A stretch of 64,000 nucleotides of DNA, taken from positions 1 to 64,000 of the forward strand of contig CAWJYU010000008.1 in NCBI GenBank assembly GCA_963847235.1, given 5' to 3'. The translations under genes and the position numbers were made by a program. The notes under the pieces are model-generated. The model had not been told where the DNA came from, searched no databases, and worked only from the letters and a program-made list of their open reading frames with translations. The DNA is from JACDAN01 sp963847235 (GTDB lineage: Bacteria; Actinomycetota; Thermoleophilia; Gaiellales; Gaiellaceae). The stretch's first letter is position 1, and every line of letters starts with the position of its first letter. This document shows, piece after piece, positions 52,614-61,621 of this stretch.

Positions 52614-53833
52614 GTGAGGGTGCTCCTGATCGGCTCCGGCGGCCGCGAGCACGCGCTTGCGTGGAAGCTGCGGCAAAGCCCCCTTCTCGACGAGCTGCAC
52701 GCGGCGCCGGGGAACCCCGGGATTGCGAGTCTCGGGACGTGCCACCCCGTCCGTGCCGAGGACGGCGAGGGCCTGCTCGACCTCGCGCGGTCGCTCGACG
52801 CCGATCTCGTCGTTGTCGGCCCGGAGGCGCCGCTCGTCTCAGGGGTGGCCGACGACCTGCGCCACGCCGGCGTCCGCGTCCTTGGCCCGAGCCGCGAGGC
52901 TGCCCAGATCGAGGGCTCGAAGACCTTCGCGAAGGACGTGATGCGCGCGGCCGGTGTTCCCACCGCCGCAACGCTGGCGGTCGCAAGACCGCCCTGCGTC
53001 GTCAAGGTCGACGGACTTGCCGCGGGCAAGGGCGTCTTCGTCTGTCCCGATCAGCCGTCGCTGGACGAGGCGCTTGCGCGCCGTCGGCCGGTTGGGCCAG
53101 CCGCTCGTGATCGAGGAGCTGCTGGAAGGCGAGGAGGTCTCGCTGTTCGCGCTCGCAGACGGCTCCAGCGCCGTCGCCCTCGCGCCGGCCCGCGACTACA
53201 AGCGAATCGGCGACGGTGACACCGGCCCCAACACCGGCGGGATGGGCGCGTTCTCGCCGGTCGCGGAGGTTTCCGAGGCCGAGGTGGAGGAGCTCCTCGA
53301 GACCGTGCACCGGCCGGTGCTCGCCCAGCTCGCGGCTCGCGGCTCGCCTTTCGTCGGCCTGCTGTACGCCGGCCTGATGCTGACGGCCGCCGGGCCGAAG
53401 GTCCTCGAGTTCAACTGCCGCTTCGGCGACCCCGAGACGCAGGCGATCCTGCCGCGCATCGACGGAGACCTGCTCGAGGCGTTGGCGGCGGCGGCGGGCG
53501 GGGACCTGAGCCGGACGGCGATCGGAACGGGCGAAGAGGCGGCGGTCACTGTCGTTCTCGCCTCGCGCGACTACCCGGCGCGCGGCGACTCCGGAACGCC
53601 GATCGAGGGCGTCGAAGACGCGGCGGCCAACGCGCTCGTCTTCCACGCGGGAACCGCAGTGCAGGGCGGGCGGCTGGTGACGAACGGCGGGCGCGTCCTG
53701 AGCGTGACCGGCCTGGGCGCGACGCTCGGATGCGGCCCGTGAGACCGCATACGCCGCGTGCGCCTCGATCTCGTTCGACGGCATGCAGTACCGTCGAGAC
53801 ATCGCTGCGAGGACTGCAGACGTTGCGACCTGA
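52614..53833 (+). CDS. purD: Phosphoribosylamine-glycine ligase (two frameshifts)
   Basis: ATP-grasp enzyme of step 2 of purine synthesis. Frame 1: RVLLIGSGGREHALAWKLRQ, VGPEAPLVSGVADDLRHAGV, VVKVDGLAAGKGVFVCPDQP. Frame 2 from about 53080: GQPLVIEELLEGEEVSLFAL, DYKRIGDGDTGPNTGGMGAF, KVLEFNCRFGDPETQAILPR. Frame 3 from about 53725: TAYAACASISFDGMQYRRDI, ending at 53833. Deleting one T from GCGCTTGCG repairs the first break. Corrected length is about 406 residues. GTG start; TACACT lies 9 bases upstream. Overlaps purE by 11 bp. Confidence 0.92.
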
Positions 53834-54308
53834 GACCCAGACCGAGCCGTTTCTCGAGCTGGTCGAGTTCGCCGAGCGCGGCCCGCTGGTCGGGATCCTG
53901 GTGGGATCCGAGTCGGACCGGGAGCGCATGGAGCCCGCCCTCCAAGAGCTGGACGATCGCGGGATCACGCACGAGTTCCACGTGCTCTCCGCGCACCGGG
54001 ACCCTCGCGCCGTCGCCGAGTACGCGTCGACCGCGGCGCTCCGCGGCGTCCGGGTGATCATCGCGGGCGCCGGCATGGCGGCGGCGCTGCCGGGAGTCGT
54101 CGCGTCCTATTCGGAGCTGCCCGTGATCGGCGTCCCGCTGAAGTCGAGCAAGAGCGTCGGCGACGGCCTGGACGCCCTGCTCTCGATCGTCCAGATGCCG
54201 CCCGGCGTTCCCGTCGCGTGCGTCTCGGTCGACGGCGCGCGAAACGCCGCGATCCTCGCCGCGCGGATCCTCGCCCAGGGCGGCGGGCTGCCGGCGTCCG
54301 AGGCCTGA
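53823..54308 (+). CDS. purE: N5-carboxyaminoimidazole ribonucleotide mutase
   Basis: This 161-residue class-I PurE reads GPLVGILVGSESDRERMEPA, HEFHVLSAHRDPRAVAEYAS, IIAGAGMAAALPGVVASYSE and VPLKSSKSVGDGLDALLSIV. The TTG at 53823 is chosen; it gives a 25-residue N-terminal arm and overlaps the corrected purD stop. No purK is seen nearby. Confidence 0.93.
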   Translation: MRPETQTEPFLELVEFAERGPLVGILVGSESDRERMEPALQELDDRGITHEFHVLSAHRDPRAVAEYASTAALRGVRVIIAGAGMAAALPGVVASYSELPVIGVPLKSSKSVGDGLDALLSIVQMPPGVPVACVSVDGARNAAILAARILAQGGGLPASEA

Positions 54309-54341
54309 GAACCGTCACCCGGCACCGGCCTGGGCGCTGTG

Positions 54342-54347
54342 TAGAGT
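54342..54347 (+). promoter_or_regulatory. -10 element (TAGAGT) of purB
   Basis: TAGAGT ends 7 bases before the purB GTG (54355), with no ribosome site in the 46-bp gap after purE. An internal leaderless promoter for purB-C-S-Q. Confidence 0.5.
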
Positions 54348-54354
54348 CGGATCG

Positions 54355-55680
54355 GTGATCGCCCGCTACTCGCGCCCGGCCATGGCTCGCGTCTGGTCGG
54401 ACGAGAGCAAGCTCGCCCGCTGGCTCGAGGTCGAGCTGGCGGCGCTCGACGGCTGGGCCTCGATCGGGGCGGTGCCGGAAGAGGCTGCTCGGGAGATTCG
54501 CGAGCGGGCGGTAGTGCCTACTCCGGAACGTGTGTCCGAGATCGAGGAGCGGACACAGCACGACGTCGCGGCCTTTGTGGACGCGGTGGCCGAGCCGCTG
54601 GGGCCGGTCGGGCGCTGGTTTCACTACGGCCTGACCTCGTCCGATGTCCTCGACACCGCGCTGTCGCTGCAGATTCGTGAGGCGGGTGTTCTGATCCTCG
54701 AGGGGATCGACCGGGCGTTCGCAGTCGTGGTCGGGCAGGCCGAGCGCCATCGCGGGACGCTGATGATGGGGCGCACGCACGGGGTGCACGCCGAGCCGAC
54801 GACGTTTGGCCTCAAACTCGCCGGCTGGGCCTTCGAGCTCGACCGCGATCGCGCGCGCGTCGCACGCGCACTCGAGAGCCTTCGCGTGGGAAAGCTCTCC
54901 GGCGCCGTCGGCACCTACGCCGCGATCGATCCGGAGGTCGAGCGGCTTGCTTGCGAGCAGCTCGGGCTCGAGCCCGCGCCCTCGTCCACGCAGATCCTTC
55001 AGCGGGATCGCCATGCGGAGCTGCTCTCCGCCCTGGCGGTCACCGCGGCCTCGCTCGAGAAGTTCGCGCTCGAGATCCGCCATCTCGCCCGCACCGAGGT
55101 TCGCGAGGTCGAGGAACCGTTCGGCCGAGGGCAGAAGGGGTCGTCGGCGATGCCCCACAAGCGCAACCCGATCGTCGCGGAGCGGATCTGTGGCCTTGCG
55201 CGTGTCGTGCGAGGCGCCGCGCTCGTCGGGCTCGAGAACGTCGCGCTCTGGCACGAGCGCGACATCTCGCACTCGTCCGCCGAGCGGGTCGTCATTCCCG
55301 ATGCGTTCCTGGCAGTCGACTACATGCTCGACCGCTGCGCGTGGCTGGTCGAGGGGTTGGTCGTCCGGCCGGAGCGAATGCGGCGAAACCTGGACGCGAG
55401 CCACGGGCTCTTCTTCAGCCAGCGCCTGCTGCTCGCCCTCGTCGAGAGCGGACTCGAGCGCTCGCAGGCGTACGAGCTCGTCCAGCGAAACGCCATGCGC
55501 GCCTGGGAGGAGGAGCAGGACTTCCCCACGCTCGTGCGCTCGGACGCTGCGATCTCGGCGAAGCTCGATCGCGCGGCGCTCGACTCGGTCTTCGACCTCG
55601 AGGCGTACACACGCCACGTGGACGTGGTGTTCGACCGGCTGTCCGCCCTGACCCGAAAGGAGGAGCCCGTTCATGTCTGA
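54355..55680 (+). CDS. purB: Adenylosuccinate lyase
   Basis: This 441-residue fumarase/aspartase-superfamily enzyme cleaves SAICAR and adenylosuccinate. Signature GSSAMPHKRNPIVAERICGL lies near residue 262; other blocks are RTQHDVAAFVDAVAEPLGPV, YGLTSSDVLDTALSLQIREA and MGRTHGVHAEPTTFGLKLAG. Intact. Its last codons overlap the purC start (ATGTCTGA). Confidence 0.96.
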   Translation: MIARYSRPAMARVWSDESKLARWLEVELAALDGWASIGAVPEEAAREIRERAVVPTPERVSEIEERTQHDVAAFVDAVAEPLGPVGRWFHYGLTSSDVLDTALSLQIREAGVLILEGIDRAFAVVVGQAERHRGTLMMGRTHGVHAEPTTFGLKLAGWAFELDRDRARVARALESLRVGKLSGAVGTYAAIDPEVERLACEQLGLEPAPSSTQILQRDRHAELLSALAVTAASLEKFALEIRHLARTEVREVEEPFGRGQKGSSAMPHKRNPIVAERICGLARVVRGAALVGLENVALWHERDISHSSAERVVIPDAFLAVDYMLDRCAWLVEGLVVRPERMRRNLDASHGLFFSQRLLLALVESGLERSQAYELVQRNAMRAWEEEQDFPTLVRSDAAISAKLDRAALDSVFDLEAYTRHVDVVFDRLSALTRKEEPVHV

Positions 55681-56535
55681 GACGCCATCCACGTCGGGAG
55701 CGGAAAGGTTCGCGAGCTCTACGCGCTCGACGATGACCGGATGTTGCTCGTCGCGAGCGACCGGATCTCGACGTTCGACGTCGTCCTGCCCACGGAGATA
55801 CCCGACAAGGGACGCGTGCTCACCGGCCTCTCCGCGTTCTGGTTCGCACGGACGCGGGAGATCGTCGGCAATCACATGCTCGCGCTTCGCGGCGACGGAC
55901 GGTCGACGGAGTGCCGGCGGCTCGAGATGCTTCCCCTCGAGTGCGTCGTCCGCGGCTACCTGACCGGCTCCGGCTGGAAGGACTATGTGGCGAGCGGCCA
56001 GGTTTGCGGGCATCGGCTGCCCACGGGGTTGCAGGAGTCCGAGCAACTTCCGGAGCCGCTTTTCACACCCTCGACGAAGGCCCAAACCGGCCACGACGAG
56101 AACATCACGCGCGCGCAGGCCGTGCAACTCGTCGGCGCCGAGCGGGCAGAGGAGCTCGAGCGGGTCTCGATCGCGCTGTACGACTTCGCGGCCGGATACG
56201 CAGCCGACCGCGGGATCCTGATCGCCGACACGAAGTTCGAGTTCGGCCTCGACGGCGACGGCAGTCTCTGTCTCGGCGACGAGGCGCTGACGCCCGACTC
56301 CTCTCGCTTCTGGCCCGCGGGGGGCTACGAGCCGGGCCGCGGCCAGCCGTCGTACGACAAGCAGTTCGCGCGCGACTACTGCGAGACGGTCGGCTGGGAC
56401 AAGACCGAACCCGGCCCGGAGCTTCCGGACGACGTCGTCGCGGGAACGCGCGCCCGATACGTCGAGGCGTTCGAGCGCCTGACCGAGCTCCCGTTCGACC
56501 GGTACCTCGACGATCCCCAGTCGGTGCTCCGATGA
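55673..56535 (+). CDS. purC: SAICAR synthetase (one frameshift near the start)
   Basis: The ATG at 55673 gives MSET, then one base is missing in ACGCCATCC. Restoring a C yields PIHVGSGKVRELYALDDDR, continuing as MLLVASDRISTFDVVLPTEI, LPLECVVRGYLTGSGWKDYV and IADTKFEFGLDGDG. Corrected length is about 287 residues. It makes SAICAR from CAIR and Asp. The stop overlaps purS (ATGA). Confidence 0.92.
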
Positions 56536-56777
56536 GGGCCACGGTCCTGGTCCGGCCGAAGCCGGGCATCCTCGACCCGCAGGGTCAGGCGGTCGAAAGC
56601 TCGCTGCGCCAGCTCGGTTTTCCCGTCGGCGACGCACGCGTGGGCCGTGTCGTCGATCTCGAGGTCGAGTCGGCCGACCCGGCCACGGCGCGGGCGGAGG
56701 TCGAGCGGATGTGCGAGCAGCTCCTCGCCAACCCCCTGATCGAGAGCTACGAGATCGAGCTCGAGGACGGCACGTGA
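56532..56777 (+). CDS. purS: FGAM synthetase subunit PurS
   Basis: This 81-residue small subunit reads RATVLVRPKPGILDPQGQAV, ESSLRQLGFPVGDARVGRVV and CEQLLANPLIESYEIELED. It bridges PurQ and PurL in the three-part FGAM synthetase. Overlaps both neighbours (ATGA, GTGA). Confidence 0.95.
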   Translation: MRATVLVRPKPGILDPQGQAVESSLRQLGFPVGDARVGRVVDLEVESADPATARAEVERMCEQLLANPLIESYEIELEDGT

Positions 56778-57472
56778 GCGAACGGTCGCGGATCGGCGTC
56801 CTGACCTTCCCCGGCTCGAACGACGACCGGGACGCGCTGCACGCGCTCGACCGACTCGGTGCCGAAGCAGTGGCCGTTTGGCACGCCGACGAGCGGCTTC
56901 CGGACGTCGCAGGGGTCGTCCTCCCCGGCGGGTTCTCCTACGGCGACTACCTCCGCTGCGGCGCGATCGCACGGTTCGCGCCCGCGATGCAGGCCGTCTC
57001 CGAGTTCGCGGCGGACGGTGGGCCCGTGCTCGGGATCTGCAACGGCTTCCAGATCCTCTGCGAGGCAGGCCTGCTTCCCGGCGCGCTCCGGCCGAACGCG
57101 TCGCTCTCGTTCATTTGTCGTGATGTCGATCTCCGGGTCGAACGCGCCGACACGCCGTTCACGGCACTCTGCGAGCCAGGGCAGACCCTCACGATCCCGA
57201 TCAAGCACGGGGAGGGTTGTTGGTTCGCGGACGACGCGCTCCTCGCCGAGCTCGAGGCGAACGGGCAGATCGTCCTCCGCTACGAGGACAACCCGAACGG
57301 CTCCGTCGCCAACGTCGCCGGCGTCGTGAACGCGGAGCGGAACGTCATGGGCCTGATGCCGCATCCCGAGCATGCGGTCGACCCTCTGCTCGGCTCCACG
57401 GACGGGGCGCTCATCCTCGGCGGCCTCGTCGGGGCCGCCCGAGATCGATCTGTCGTCGGCGTAGGCGTCTAG
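56774..57472 (+). CDS. purQ: FGAM synthetase glutaminase subunit PurQ
   Basis: This 232-residue class-I glutamine amidotransferase reads IGVLTFPGSNDDRDALHALD, VLPGGFSYGDYLRCGAIARF, catalytic Cys in PVLGICNGFQILCEAGLLPG, and His/Glu in VMGLMPHPEHAVDPLLG. The GTG overlaps the purS stop. purL, the third subunit, is not in the window; the run is cut off by a convergent gene. Confidence 0.96.
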   Translation: MSERSRIGVLTFPGSNDDRDALHALDRLGAEAVAVWHADERLPDVAGVVLPGGFSYGDYLRCGAIARFAPAMQAVSEFAADGGPVLGICNGFQILCEAGLLPGALRPNASLSFICRDVDLRVERADTPFTALCEPGQTLTIPIKHGEGCWFADDALLAELEANGQIVLRYEDNPNGSVANVAGVVNAERNVMGLMPHPEHAVDPLLGSTDGALILGGLVGAARDRSVVGVGV

Positions 57473-57744
57473 GCGGGCTCACCTCCCACGAACCCGAGGG
57501 CAGCCGCCAGCGAGGGGTGGTCGCCGAGGCGTTCCCGCAGCCGCTCGAGATCGGCGGCACGCAGCGTCACGGGCCCCCGGCGTGCCGTTCCGTCCGTCGT
57601 ATAGGCGAAGCGCACGAGCCAGTCGCCCTTGTCGTCCTCGAGCAGCTGGACGACGGAGGCGAAGCGCTTCCGGCCGGCTCGCTGCGGCAGCGTGACCTCC
57701 TCCAGCAGCTTGGCGGTACCCCAGGCGGTCGTGATCTTGGTCAT
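57469..57744 (-). CDS. Small hypothetical protein
   Basis: This 91-residue protein is beta-rich at the N-terminus (TAKLLEEVTLPQRAGRKRFA, VVQLLEDDKGDWLVRFAYTT) and ends in a charged helix plus LGFVGGEPA. No domain recognised. Converges on purQ with a 4-bp overlap. Confidence 0.6.
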   Translation of the reverse strand: MTKITTAWGTAKLLEEVTLPQRAGRKRFASVVQLLEDDKGDWLVRFAYTTDGTARRGPVTLRAADLERLRERLGDHPSLAAALGFVGGEPA

Positions 57745-57810
57745 GCGGACGACGCTAGCCCGGAAAACCGCACGGGTGGGCGACGACTCTGTGACGAAAG
57801 TGAGTCGGCT

Positions 57811-58860
57811 TCAGGCGAGCCGACGGAAGCCAACCCGATCCGTCCGCGGCTCGAGCGGGCTCGCCTCGAGCCCGGCCGCCAGCGGCGTCAGGTTGAAGCC
57901 CCCCGGCGCCACGTCGTTCGACGAGTCCGCGTGGAAGAGCGAGGCGAGGTATTGGATGTGCCCGCGTCCCACGCCGAGCTCGAACTGCCCGCCGCCGTAC
58001 ATGCCGATGCCCTTCGTGGCGCAGTAGTCGTAGGTTGCGAACAGCCGCTCGACCGAACCGAAGCGCGAGGGCTTGACATTGATCGTTCGAGGCGGGAACG
58101 GCAGGCCTTCGATGTCCGCGACCGAGTGGATGGGTGCGTCCCAGGTGACCCGGTCGCGGTGCGACTCGAGGACGGCGTCCGTCTCCTCGGTCAGCGCGGG
58201 ATCCTCGATCCACGCGCCGGGGAAGGCGTCGGCGACCCTTCGGTAGAGCTCCGCGTCAGGTGGGTTGTCCACGACGGTTCCGGAGTACTGGCCCTTCAGG
58301 TCGACGACATCCACGCGGTCGAGCTCCGCGAGCCCGGCGACGAGCTCCGCCGACCAGTCGGGCACCGGATCGAGCTTGAACCGCATCTCCGGGTAGCCGG
58401 CCAGCAGCTCGCGGATCGGCGCCAGCGACGACGGCTCACCCAGTCTGAGCGAGACGACGAATCGGACCGGCTGCGGCGAGCGGTCGAGCGCGTCCGCCAG
58501 TGACTGCCCCGCCTGCCGCAGCGCGAGATCCAATGCCGCGCTCTCGAAGGCCCAACGGCGGTAGTCGCGGAAGGCGTCCATTCCCGGCGGCTCGGGCCAC
58601 ATCTCCAGTCCGTCCAGATGCTCGGAGAACGAACGGATCGTCCACTCGCCCTCGAGCGGAAGCGGCGGCGCGGCAGCCAGGCCGTCGTGCGCCGTGCCGT
58701 CGTAGGTCACGTCCTCGCCGATCCCCTCCTCCCCGCCGCCGCGCAGCCTTACCTGCGTCGTCGTGCGGACGAATTCGCTGGAGACGGCCTGCTCCAGCTG
58801 CTCGAGCTCGTGGCGCTCGACGAGCAGCGGCAGGTCGGCGACTCGCTCGAAGGTGGACAC
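57811..58860 (-). CDS. Enolase-superfamily protein (mandelate-racemase-like)
   Basis: This 349-residue protein has an N-terminal capping domain and a TIM barrel: MRFKLDPVPDWSAELVAGLA with the first Lys, VDVVDLKGQYSGTVV with Asp and Lys, AWIEDPALTEETDAVL with a metal Glu, TWDAPIHSV, NVKPSRFGSVERLFATYDYC. Reaction not assignable; o-succinylbenzoate-synthase or dipeptide-epimerase-like activities are possible. The GTG at 58860 follows CATACT by 7 bases (leaderless), back-to-back with a divergent lipoprotein gene. Confidence 0.75.
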   Translation of the reverse strand: MSTFERVADLPLLVERHELEQLEQAVSSEFVRTTTQVRLRGGGEEGIGEDVTYDGTAHDGLAAAPPLPLEGEWTIRSFSEHLDGLEMWPEPPGMDAFRDYRRWAFESAALDLALRQAGQSLADALDRSPQPVRFVVSLRLGEPSSLAPIRELLAGYPEMRFKLDPVPDWSAELVAGLAELDRVDVVDLKGQYSGTVVDNPPDAELYRRVADAFPGAWIEDPALTEETDAVLESHRDRVTWDAPIHSVADIEGLPFPPRTINVKPSRFGSVERLFATYDYCATKGIGMYGGGQFELGVGRGHIQYLASLFHADSSNDVAPGGFNLTPLAAGLEASPLEPRTDRVGFRRLA

Positions 58861-58867
58861 AATGGCG

Positions 58868-58873
58868 AGTATG
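58868..58873 (-). promoter_or_regulatory. -10 element (CATACT) of the enolase-superfamily gene
   Basis: CATACT on the minus strand ends 7 bases before the GTG at 58860. It overlaps the start region of the divergent lipoprotein gene, so the two promoters cannot be independent. Confidence 0.45.
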
Positions 58874-59317
58874 TCGATGCGAGCCGTCCTCGTCGCGGCA
58901 CTTCTGACCACCGTCGCCGGCTGCGGTGGTGACGACCAACGCGAAGTGCGGCTCCTCGCGCCAGCCGGCATCGTCTCCGACACCGACGCCGCGCGGTTCG
59001 AGCGCGAGACGGGCTGCCGCGTCGACCTGCGCGTTTACGACGCGGACGAGGACGTCGAGGCAATCGCAGGACGCCGCGACACGGATGTCGTCGCGGCGCC
59101 GACCCCCGACGGCGAGCCGCCGGACATCGCAGAACAGCTCGTCCGGGCGACGCTCCGTGACGGCGTTGTCGTGACCGTGCCACGCCGGCTCGCAGTGGCA
59201 CTCGATCCGCTGCTGATTCGGCCGGCCGGACGGCGCGAGCTCAGCTGGACGATCCGAGAGGAGGGCGACAACGACGACTGCGCCCGCCGCTGGATCGCCT
59301 ACGCAACCTCCCAGTAG
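58871..59317 (+). CDS. Short polyamine-binding-protein-like lipoprotein
   Basis: This 148-residue lipoprotein has signal peptide SMRAVLVAALLTTVAGCGG with lipobox Cys. The next part, VRLLAPAGIVSDTDAARFER and ETGCRVDLRVYDADEDVEAI, follows the first lobe of PotD-type binding proteins (compare FETETGCKVN of the PotD-like protein at 62.7 kb). The second lobe is missing; it ends IREEGDNDDCARRWIAYATS. Either a reduced binding protein or a deletion derivative. Other start ATGs lie at 58862 and 58877. Confidence 0.6.
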   Translation: MSMRAVLVAALLTTVAGCGGDDQREVRLLAPAGIVSDTDAARFERETGCRVDLRVYDADEDVEAIAGRRDTDVVAAPTPDGEPPDIAEQLVRATLRDGVVVTVPRRLAVALDPLLIRPAGRRELSWTIREEGDNDDCARRWIAYATSQ

Positions 59318-60290
59318 ACCTCGGTGTCGAGGAGCGCGAGAAAGCCGTCCGGATCGGACACGGCTCCCTCCGGCGGCAACGCGCCCGAGAACCGCAGCCG
59401 GCCTTCGGCGACCTCGACGGCGGCCCGTGCCGCGGGCTCGGATGTCGAGCGCGCCGAGCCTCCGCGTGTCAGCGTCCACCCCACGACCCGCCTCGTCTCA
59501 CCCAGCAGCTCCACGAGGTGGACCGCGACAGCCTCCGCGGACTGCTCGTAGGGCTGCGGCTCCTCGCCCTCCTCCAGCGCGAGCAGCTTCTCGAGCAGCC
59601 CCGGCGCGAGGCAGAGCCGGAACGACGCCGCGTCGAGCGAGGGAAACGCCTCGGGAAGCGTGCGGAGCTCCGAGTGGAGCGTGTAGATCCCCGTCGCCCG
59701 CCCGACCGGCTCGGGCAGGTCGCGCTCCGTCTCACCCGACAACGGCTCGACCTCGCGCGCCTCGCCGTCCTCGACGACGACCGGCCGCAGGTGCAGCTCG
59801 TCCAGCAGCGTCCGCACCGAGTACGGCGCCGGGAACGGATGCTCCGCCGCGGCGGGGTCACGCGCCGCCGCCCAGATCTCCAGAGCGCGCGGCTCCTCAC
59901 CCAGCCGGCGCGCCGCCGCCGCCGCCAGCAGGTTCGTCTTGCCGGGCGCCGAGCCCATCCCGAGCAGCGCACCGAGACCCGCCGCCCGGAACTCCTCGTC
60001 GAGCCCGAGCTGCTCGGTCGTCACGTGGTAGAGCCCACCGAGGTCGACGTAGTGGACACCTGCCGCGAGCGCACCGCGCATCACCGCGAGATTGAGGCGG
60101 TAGTCGGCGCAGTTGACGACCACGCGAGCAGCCGTCGAGCGCCGCGGGCGACGGCCTCGGAGTCGGATGCGTCGAGCGCCTCCTCGCCCTCGAGCCGCGC
60201 GTCCCGCCGCACGAACGGCGCCCCCCACTCCTCCAGGAAGCCGGCGACGCGGCGCCCGATCGTCCCCGAGGCTCCGACGACCGCGATCAC
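59299..60290 (-). CDS. Saccharopine-dehydrogenase-like NAD(P)-binding protein (frameshifted)
   Basis: This protein of about 330 residues begins with Rossmann IAVVGASGTIGRRVAGFLEE. After a frame change near 60130-60150 it continues RVVVNCADYRLNLAVMRGAL, AAGVHYVDLGGLYHVTTEQL and GLGALLGMGSAPGKTNLLAA. This matches saccharopine-dehydrogenase / homospermidine-synthase-like reductases. Next to a GABA-type aminotransferase and polyamine transporter it may act in polyamine or lysine metabolism (inference). The GTG start is divergent from the aminotransferase gene by 44 bp. Confidence 0.75.
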
Positions 60291-60334
60291 AGGAAAGCCA
60301 AGGTTCGCAGCGTTTTCATTAGGGTCCCCCGCGC

Positions 60335-61621
60335 ATGTCGATCCGTGAGCGGACGGGGTCGTCCGAGGCGGTGATCGAGGCGCGCGAGCGGTACGTGGCG
60401 CGCGGGATCGCCACTCCTCCCCTCGTCGTCGCGCGGGCTGAAGGCGCGCTCGTCGAGGACCCGGAGGGACGCACGTACATCGACTTCGCCGGCGGCCTCG
60501 GCTGCCAGAACACCGGCCACGGGCTCCCGGCCGCCGTGGAGGCGATCCGCGAACAGCTCGACCGCTATCTGCACCAGTGCTTCATGGTCGGGATGTACGA
60601 ACCCTACGTCGAGGTGTGCCGCCTGCTCGCCGAGCTCTCGCCCTGCCCCGGCGCCGAACAGCGAAGCATCCTGCTGAACAGCGGCGCCGAGGCGGTCGAG
60701 AACGCGGTCAAGATTGCCCGCGCAGCCACCGGCCGTCCCGCCGTCCTCGTCTTCGGCGGCGCGTTCCACGGCCGGACCCTGCTGACGATGACGATGACCA
60801 GCAAGGTTCAGTACAAGCAAGGCTTCGGGCCGTTCGCCCCGGAGGTGTACCGCGCGCCCGCGCCGTATCCGTACAGGGGCATCTCGTCGGACGACGCGCT
60901 CGCCGCCGTCGACCACCTCTTCAAGGCCGAGGTCGATCCCCGGACGATCGCCTGTGCGGTGCTCGAGCCGGTGCAGGGCGAGGGCGGGTTCATTCCGATG
61001 CCGCCGGACTTCCCGCAGCGGCTCCAGGAGCTGCTCGGCCGCCACGGGATCCTCTTCGTGGCAGACGAGGTGCAGAGCGGCGTCGGCCGGACCGGCACCG
61101 TCTGGGCGATCGAGCAGTACGGCGTCGAGCCCGACCTCCTCGTCTCGGGCAAGTCGCTCGGCGGCGGCCTCCCGCTCGCGGCAGTCACCGGCCCGGCGGA
61201 GATCGTGGACACCGTCGAGCCCGGCGGCCTCGGCGGCACCTTCGGCGGCAACCCGCTCGCGTGCGCCGCTGCAGTCGCGGTGCTGGAGGAGGTGCGCCGG
61301 CCCGAGTTCCTCGAGCGGGCGCGCGAGCTCGGTGACATCATCCGGAGCCGCCTCGAGCAGCTCGCGGCCGGCAACGCGGCCGTCGGAGAGGTGCGCGGCC
61401 TCGGCCCGATGCTCGCGCTCGAGCTCGCCGAGCCGACGCCGGACCTCGCCAGGGCCGTCACGACCGCGGCTCGGGAGAAGGGCCTGATCCTCCTCTCGTG
61501 CGGGCTCAACGGCAACGTCGTCCGCATCCTCGTCCCGCTCGTCATCTCGGACGCGGACCTCGCCCGCGGGCTCGAGCTGCTGGAGGAGTCGCTTGTCGAC
61601 GCAGGCGCAGCCGCGGCCTGA
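60335..61621 (+). CDS. gabT: Class-III aminotransferase (4-aminobutyrate aminotransferase-like)
   Basis: This 428-residue PLP enzyme reads YIDFAGGLGCQNTGHGLPAA, LLNSGAEAVENAVKIARAAT, FGGAFHGRTLLTMTMTSKVQ, GILFVADEVQSGVGRTGTVW and PLP Lys in LLVSGKSLGGGLPLAAVTGP. This pattern fits GABA/5-aminovalerate aminotransferases. The following ABC transporter genes overlap or abut, suggesting uptake and transamination of polyamine-derived amines. Confidence 0.9.
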   Translation: MSIRERTGSSEAVIEARERYVARGIATPPLVVARAEGALVEDPEGRTYIDFAGGLGCQNTGHGLPAAVEAIREQLDRYLHQCFMVGMYEPYVEVCRLLAELSPCPGAEQRSILLNSGAEAVENAVKIARAATGRPAVLVFGGAFHGRTLLTMTMTSKVQYKQGFGPFAPEVYRAPAPYPYRGISSDDALAAVDHLFKAEVDPRTIACAVLEPVQGEGGFIPMPPDFPQRLQELLGRHGILFVADEVQSGVGRTGTVWAIEQYGVEPDLLVSGKSLGGGLPLAAVTGPAEIVDTVEPGGLGGTFGGNPLACAAAVAVLEEVRRPEFLERARELGDIIRSRLEQLAAGNAAVGEVRGLGPMLALELAEPTPDLARAVTTAAREKGLILLSCGLNGNVVRILVPLVISDADLARGLELLEESLVDAGAAAA

